Part shown: positions 23,201 through 32,200 of the stretch, piece after piece
Layout: every line of letters starts with the position of its first letter
Position numbering within the stretch: the stretch's first letter is position 1
Assembly (NCBI GenBank): GCA_037893225.1
Contig: JAZGUH010000420.1
Span: 1 to 64,000, forward strand
Direction: 5' to 3'
DNA from: Hippasteria phrygiana
Lineage: Eukaryota > Echinodermata > Asteroidea > Valvatida > Goniasteridae
Length of the DNA: 64,000 nt
Notes under the pieces: generated by a model
Told to the model about the DNA's origin: nothing
Databases searched by the model: none
What the model saw: only the letters and a program-made list of their open reading frames with translations
Translations under genes and position numbers: made by a program

Positions 23201-26200
23201 ATACTCCCCAGGGAGCTGAGAAGGTCTCAGGAATGATTTTGTGCCTGATGAGCAGAGGTGATAATTACTGCATGGTTGTTCCTTCCTCCATGATTACTGT
23301 AAACGCTGTGATTTTGTTTAACTACAAAGAGCATTCTAAATGCTGGTTATTAATTAAACAAAGGATTCCTCAAAAGCGCATATCGCTGCCACACCACAGC
23401 TCATGAGCCTAAAAGAAACATTTGGAGAGAAGAGGGCGAAAATATGAGGAAAAAGAAAACCAGTGGCCCTGGGGGATTCGAACCTAGGTCAAAGAGGTGG
23501 AAGGCGAGGATAGTTCCACAGTACTGGGCAAACATGGCTCCCTTGCTACGGCTTTTACTTACTTCTCGGGGACTTCCTTGAAGCGTCTGAGCTGGGTGGT
23601 ATTGCACCTGATGAGCCGCTGCAACCCGAATTCGATGTCGGATCTCCACATTTTCATACCCTGCACGTAAAACATGGAAATAAGCAAACTAACATGTCAA
23701 TAAACGACCACCAGGCTTTGAATAGACCTAACAAACCACTAAAGGGCCGAACACAGAGAAAACGCTATTTAAAAACGTTTAAACAGCGTTTTCTCTGTGA
23801 AGGATTCTTTGCCAGTTTCAAATTGTTCGGGAAAGTTGCAGATTATTTTTTGGGCTAGCCACATGCAAAAGCCTCGACACCGACAACTGTATTAATTTTG
23901 TTTTCATTCTAAGCAATTATGTTTTACAAAAAAAAGTATGAGCATACGATTTTATTAAATTAGTCCACAGAAAATATAAATTTAATAATTAAATATCATT
24001 AAGGGACAAGAAGAAGTTACATCAGCGGTTACCCTTTCCTTTGGGTGTGTAATTTTCCCACTTCTAATAGCAAAAATTATATTTACTCAATCATCAGATC
24101 TACCAAACTTTGAATTGTTAATGTCATTTTATTTCCACTTTATTTGTTTTTTTTAATGCAGGCAAGGCCGTAATTTATTTTATTTTACGTCTGCGTAAAT
24201 GCATAAATAGCGCCACCAATATCAAAAGAGCCCTTCCTTTTGAAAAATATTTGAAAATAATAAAACTGAAAAAAAACCTTTGTTGTTGAGAATTATTGTA
24301 TTTAAATCATCTTTTTTTCGGGGGGGGGGGGGGGGGGTGTGTTTAGTTAGGGGCCCTCTTTTCCCTGGATTCGCCCTAGCCCTATACAAATATGGCAGTA
24401 AATGGTTCCTTTTTTAACTTCTAAAAGGAACCATGTACAGCCCTATTTGTAAGAAAAGATTCACCCTTACCTGTAAACACTTTCATCGATTCCACATGGC
24501 TATTTTAACATCTCTCCTTGTGAAAACGACACACGCGATGTGTTCATGCTCAATGCTCTTTAACAATCGTCACTTGGGAAAAACCATAAAGCGGACTTAC
24601 AACAGGGACTTACGGATGGTTTGGGAAGTTTGCCGTGGTAGATTTTTGCCAGATCGTCCAGACTGTGCCATTTGCCTGTGAATGCCTTCGATAGCTTGCT
24701 CTGCATGAAACAGTTGGCCTTTCTCTTAGCCAGGTCGAACTGTTGGGAAGGAAGTGAATGAATGAATGAATGAATGAATAAATGAATGAAGGGATGAATA
24801 AATGAATTAATGAATGAATGAATGAATGAATGAATGAAGGAGGGATGGAAGGAACCGAACAAGAACATACTTGGGAAAGATGTTTATAAATAAAGATAAG
24901 TTATCAACACACCGAAACAATTCATCAGAAAACTAACTGGGTAATGGAATAATGAATTTCATCTTCCGCTTCTTCATCTGTTTGCATCATTTTCCCAAGT
25001 GTGACGTCGTTCAGATTCGGAAGTTCAATGCAAATCACTTATACAATTAAACATGGGGTTACACCACTGGAAAGCCGGCACGAAATGAGGCTAATCGAAC
25101 GCTGCGGTGTATTCTGGGAAAATTAATGTCAAAGGTCGTTTGGAAGTGAAAAATGTTAAACAGAGGCTCATTGTCGTCTGCTCTGCCGACAAAATCGTGA
25201 CCATTATTATGGCCGACATAATTATAAAAATTCACAACTTGCAGTCTTGTCGCCAACTGTTGTTAATGTCTGGAAAATCCTCTTTGCTTTCCAATTTGTA
25301 TATTGTCATGGCACACCGCAGGGTTAAACGATCTCCTTGCCCTGTATGTTGACATCACATGTTGTCAATATTTTGTTCAAGAGACGTTAATTAGTTAAAA
25401 CCCCTTGCCACCGGTTGCCCCAAATACGTGCGGATTGAAAATTACCACCTGGCCGGTTGACATCTGTGTGCCAATCTCTGCATTTTTAATCTATTGTTGG
25501 GGTATTGCTAATTGTATGCTAATTGGCTGCATAAAAGAAGATCAATCTACTGGTATAGACCTCATCGCAAATATAAATACCGCCTGTACTGGTTGAGACG
25601 TACGTCACAATGGTTAAAAGGGATTGTGGGAAGGAATGAGACTGCTTTTTCCTTCCCACAATGCCTTTTTACCATTATGACGTCTCAACCAGAAGGTAAT
25701 TGCGAAGTTGTCTATGGTTCGAATGACTTCCAGTGATCAGAGGCAGATCTAGAGGGGGGGGGGGGGGGGGTTGTGGGGGTGGGGTTGTGGGGGTTGCAAC
25801 CACCCCACCCCAACCCTCCCTTGGGCTGCTGAGCGAAGTTATAAGCAATGCTAAACAACCCCTCCCTAAATGAAAGGCTAGATCCGCCCCAACGCTTTAA
25901 TTATTAAACGAACGATTAACCGATTGATGAACCTATCACAAACCCTTCCTTACCGCAAAGTCAAAAGAGAACTTCTCATCGCTTGGTAGCTCAACAACCT
26001 ATGAAGAAAACAAGGTGAAATTTTAGGGAAAGAAGAAAAACCACTTTAAATGAAAATTGCCATTTACAAAACAAATGCGGTCTAAAACGTAGCATACTAT
26101 TCCGGTCTACAAAGTTGCAGACACCTGCAGACATGTACAACAAAACGTCAAAATTGTTTATATTTATTAAGGTTTAATTAAGGTAATATTTGCAAACATC

Positions 26201-29200
26201 AAAAAACAAAACTACTGAATTATTACGAAATACCGTACTAGGCTGTAAGTAAATGGCAGTCTCAAGCTGAATAATGCATTAACTTCGGATGTCTCTTAAA
26301 ATATCTGCAGAGTCCGCGAGCTCCTATTTTCTTTTGTTGAGACTCACTCGAGCGTGGTACCGTATTGCGGGTGTCTGGTGATTTTGCCTGCCCACATTGA
26401 TTTTGATTGGCACACACTGCCTGTTTAGAAAGAAAGATTGGGCCCTAAAATATAACAAGGTCAATAAATACGGAGAGACACGGCTGGCGGACATGTGATT
26501 GTGTTTATTAAAAGATACGAGATCGTGCCCGGGGGATTATTTTCAAAACAAGGTATGTAGTGTGCAAATATTTACTGATTCGAGTGGTGTAGTAAAACTA
26601 GCCCACCAAGGTGATCCATGGAGCATTCTATATTTTCCCCGAGGCGAAGCCGAGGGAAAATAGAATGTTCCATGGATCACCGAGAGAGGCTAGTTTTACC
26701 ACACCACTTGAAGCAGTAAAAATATTTGTATACAGTTAAAATGGACTTCTATTTCAATACAAAATTAGTGGACAATTTATCTGCTCTTTTCAAAACCACC
26801 CCTTCACGAAATGTTTGAACCTAGCTCTGCAGCGCTGGCACTTCGGAGCAATACGCGTTACGCGAAACGCTCAACGCGCACACCCGCATGCATCTGCACA
26901 CAAATACCGCGCCATGGGTATAGAACTTTGGTTGCTAATGGTATAGTACTTTGGTTGCTATAGGTATAGTACTTTTGGCCGTGCACAGGAATAAAGTAAA
27001 AATAGAAAATGTCACGTGACTCGCTCTCGGCCAATCAAGACACAGAATCTGTGGATGAGGTGTTAATTGGGAATATAATTATTCCTCACCACAAAAGATG
27101 AGGCGGTACATTTGCAACTATTGGGAGACAGGTGGCCCAAAACTCAAAGATGCCCCGCCATTTATTGTGCCATTCTTACAAGGGACCAGTCTGAAGTCTC
27201 ATTCCTCCGTTTTGTATACCCAGCACGATATGGGGCAGAGGGGTACCCCCCTTTTTGTCCCTATACCCTATACACTCTCCAGACTATTGTTACCCAACAC
27301 ATCCCCCCTAGACATCTGAACAGAATTCCTGAGATTCCGGGAACACAATGACCAACACAAAAGAGGGGGGGGGGGGGGGAGGTACCCCTCTGCCCCATAT
27401 CGTGCATCATATGCCGTTTTGAGCTACAAGCAAAAATCCATTGAGGGTCGAAATTTTCGATTTTCGTTTTATTGCTTAAAATGCTAGTTTATGTAAAATA
27501 AAATCATACTGTGTTTTCGGTTCCTATTTTTTTAGTACAATAAAATGTAATTTGTTTTTAGTAAGGTAACTAATACTGATAATCACCGGAATTTGTGTTT
27601 AGTTTTCGTCATAAGATTCGCTATTTTTCAATTCGGGTACATCACCATTTTGAATGCAATCATAAACTTGGTATCAATTTAAAGCTTGTAATTTAAACGC
27701 TTCATTGATTGGCCGATCTGACCGATATTTCCACAAATAAACCAATGAGAGACAATTTAATAAGATACCAAGGCTATATACCCCCTAATTGTGAGGTCTT
27801 CAGCGGTGCGGAAATAAAGGACAGACTTTATCGCTGGATTTCTACAATAGTGCTGGATCATCTAATAAAACTAAAATTATCGTAACTTTTTTAATACATC
27901 TCAAATGGTGTATAAATCTAGAAATTAATTTTTGCGACGAGAGACTGTTCTCTATTTGAGAGCGCTGCACATTTGTTTCCTGGCCGTCGTGAAAACTAAT
28001 AATTTAACCCTGAACTTGACACGACGGGCACTCCATCAACTTTGTCGTGAAAGTCACCAGAAAAATTAGAGCAAGCAGAACAAATAAATAACACAAAGGG
28101 GACACATATGGATTAAATATATCCATGAAACGTGAACATTTATTGACGTGTTTAACGACGAGCAAGGAGAATAATTTGTACCTTCCCGTGGCTGAATTAA
28201 ACGGAAGGATGGATTATTGTATCCTTTGCTTGGAATATTAATGCTCAAGCTACATGTATGTAAAAAAAAAAATCAGTACTCATTACAATGTCGGTATTCA
28301 TTCGCCGTGAAAGAAAAGTACATCTGAAATAGAGTACCGAAGTCTGACGTCGGTTGCCGGGGCAATGGTTCTACACACATGTTGTTTAGAATGTATTCTG
28401 GTTCCAAACATTGCATTGATTGACGTCATCACTTCGGTGCTCTATAGAATAACCTCCACCCTAACTTTTGCGAGGTATACAATTAGTTATACATTATAAT
28501 ACAATGTAACAAAATGTATACAATAGGTTCAGCTCTGGAGGTTCTTTGTGTAGGCCGCCCCTGAACGGCAAAGTAAAACATGAACAATATTCCATGCCAA
28601 CTACACGGGGCATCTGGAGAGAGCCGGTACCCTCTCTGTATTCAGCGGGAAGTGGGTGATGCAGAGATCGAAATATAGCAGAAATCCAGTCAGATGGTGC
28701 TCGACTACCAGTATTTCTGTAAAGTAACTTTCAAAGTCATCCTGAAGGTTTCAATAAAATATTTTAAATCGTCTGTCTTAAAAGGGGAACAAGGGAAATT
28801 CTCTGGTCACATCGAACATACCGATTATTTTATAACGTACAGTGGCCTTCTACTTATATTTTCTCATCTGACGAAATCTTGTGGTTAAAAACTAGAGAAG
28901 TTTTAGCGAACATTTGTCCGGTTCGGGATCATTCTTTTAAAATGCTAATTAAATAATAAAAAGAATATGTAATTCAGCAACTCGCAGAAAAAAATAAATA
29001 GGGGAGAAAACTATTTTTGGGGTTTAAAGTATCAATTTATAATAATGGACAAGTTGCAAAATCTAAACGTTCTAATTATCTAAAGTATATTTATCAGTGT
29101 ACTCCGCTGACTCTGCTGACCCCGCGAACAGCACTTCATTGTAATAAGAAAGGGCCGATTGTTATGCAGTTTCATTCACATGCAAATTAGCCTGCCCAGC

Positions 29201-32200
29201 TGTGGCAGGTGGCGGTAACCAAGAAAAGGCTTTGATCCAGATATCCGCTGACAAAGCTAAACAAGAAACCAAACTCCAGCCTGCATTTTTGTGTTGTTTT
29301 TTTTTATTTACAGACGGGAACAATAACCTCCGTCCACAAAAAGTTATGCATTTGACACTGCTAAGCGCCGTAACTTTTCTATTAAAATAGCATCAGAGAT
29401 GTACACATGTATATGTACGTGCATATATATTTTTTCGGAATATTCGAACCGGCAAAATGGTAATCGAATATTCGGTTGACGATCGAATATCGAATATTCG
29501 GTATATTCGGGACAGCCCTACATAAAAAAAAACCCGACATGTACCAACTTTGGGCGCCAAAGCGAAACTATAAACACTATAGTGCCCGTTCAAAATGTGC
29601 CTGTTCGAAACGGTCAAATTGCTTGGCTTTCGTTTAAAAAAAGCTACGGGTGTATGTTTTCATGCCACACGTGTACGTGCACACAGCTTTGGAAGCGAGT
29701 TTCTTGGGAAGAGCTGGCGTCTAATTTGCATATTAGTGCGTGCAGTGCGCCCCAGTGCGTGCAGTGCGCCCCAGTGCGTGCAGTGCGCCCCAGTGCGTGC
29801 AGTGCGCCCCAGTGCGTGCAGTGCGCCCCAGTGCGTGCAGTGTGCGTGCAGTGCGCCCCAGTGCGCCGCATACAGTGCGTGGCGGTCTATACTGCCACGT
29901 TTGCGGGTCAAGGTCTCTGGTATTGCTGCTTTTTTACAGCTTTTTTGAGAACCGCTCATCCAAGCAACTTCAAACTTGACACTGCACATTCTTGGGTCCT
30001 GAGCAATATACCTGCCGATTTTCAACTTGTTCTGGAGATAATCGAATTACGGAGACACACATACACATGTGCGTTTTCCTATACTTATGAGGACCATGAA
30101 TGGAACCCTTCTTTTGTTCCCTTTGTTTGTACTTTTTCCGAACAGCTCCCATAAGGTTTGTACACGAAATTCTCCCGAGGACTCGGCCCAAGTCCTCGGT
30201 GTCATTGTTATCCCTAATCCCCCATTGTCCCAAGTCCTCTCTTGTATAGCCTAACCCACTCACAAAGAGATTCCTGGAATTATAGTAAGATATGTACATG
30301 TACGCAAAAACTCGCCGAAAGCAACACCAAAAACCGTGAAATAATAATAATGGACATTTGTAAAATCCACCAAGACCACGGTGCTCACGGCGCTATATTA
30401 TTACATCTGGTCATCGGGCCTTTTAATCATTCCTGAAACCTTCTCAGCTCCCTGATGATCGATGTGCAGTGTGGCTTCACATCGAAACTTCGTGAGGTTT
30501 CTTTGGTCGAATGTTGAGCAAGCTCAAATACAGCTGAAACACACAAAGGTCGCGTCCACCAAAAAGTGGTCCATAGAGTGACATTGAGCCCCAGGAGACA
30601 GCGTAAGGACTGGCAGCCTTAGGGCGACGATATGTGTTGTTCGGATGGAGTGAAGGACCCGGCGGCCATCGCTGAAGAGGCAGCCGTATTACGTATGTTA
30701 AACTGTTTATCGGCTTAACAACATTTGTGTGTTTGTTTTACTTTGTGTATGGTTTGAAGTTGGACTTCCGGGGAATGTAAAAAATAAAAATATCCCGCCC
30801 GCCCGCCCCCCACCGGCGAAGGGGTGTGGAGGACAACTAAACAATTAGTTTTGGCCTTATTTATAGGAAAGTTGGTTATTGCAAGGTTATAACGTTATGT
30901 CCAGAAAGGTTAATATATGCATTCATATATTTTGTACGAAAGCTGAGAGTATGGAGGAAGGAACACAAACCTTCCTCCATGCTGAGAGGAAGAGAGAGCT
31001 ACGGAAGTCCAAGGTAGCATCCGCCAGTGTTGGAGTCGAGTCCTACAATCCGAGTTCCAAGTTCTCCGAGTACATTTAGAGCCGAGTATGGGCCGAGTCA
31101 GAGTACATTGATATCGAGTCCAAAAATTCGAGTCAGAGTTTTTCAGGGGCCGAGTACGGGTACATAAACAGTCGAGTATGTTCCAAGTGCGAGTACGCCA
31201 TAAGAAACAGAAATGCCAAGTTATGTCGTGAACATTATTATAATGTACCTGCACCATCAAGAGTCTAAACGCCAACAATTTAGGAGACTGACTATTTCAC
31301 TTTATTTCGAGGTTTCTTATTTACCGTTTACACAACATTATGAACCTACTCAAAACGTACATCACATGTCATTGAGCCAGAAATTTCTCCTTTTGGGAAT
31401 TTACTCAACAGCCCAAGTAGGCCATCACCCTGGGGGGGGGGGGGGGGGGGGGGTTGGTCGGTAGCAAATGTGATGGTGATTTTTGGCAAGGTATGCACCC
31501 CTGTAGTTGGAAAATATGTGATGGCATTGCCGCAGTGGCAGCTTTTTGGGTGTTATCACCCTTTTACAAAAAAAATGGCCTCCAAAATGCTTGTTACCAC
31601 ATATAATCCGGTAAGCACTTATCCAGAACCACTAAAATGACATCGTCGCGCCTTGTGCCTATTCAATAAAGCATTGTGCCTATTTAGTAAGGCCCAGTGC
31701 ACTTTCAGTAAATACATGACGATGTCGTGTTGGTGGTTCTGGAACAGTGCCTTCCATATAATCCGGTAACAAGCATATTGGCGGCCATTTTGAGAAAATA
31801 AAATATAAAGTGATAACACCCAAAAAGCTGCCATCGCTCACGCTGCAATGCTATCACACATTTTCCAACTCTATGTGTGCATACTTTGCCAAAAATCGCT
31901 ATGAGCATTACTCCTCTCGATCATATACCGGTGGCCCAATTTTTGGACCGAGGCTGGTGGCCTATAAAGAACTGTTGATGTATGTGTACTTTCGAGTCCG
32001 AAGGTGCAGTATCAACAAATAAGACATCTATTGTATTTTCGAGTATACGCGGGTATCGAGTACCGAGTACAAAATGCCGAGTCCGGGTACGAGTCAGAGT
32101 ACAAAAAGCCGAGTACGTGCCGAGTTTGGGCCGAGTACTCAATAGTACTCGAGTTGTACTCGAGTACGGGTACGAGTACGACAACACTGGCCTCTGCACT

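Noticed and set aside
29582..30154. 190-codon plus-strand frame
   Set aside because: Its centre is the 19-bp minisatellite, which opens several frames at once; no family resemblance outside it.
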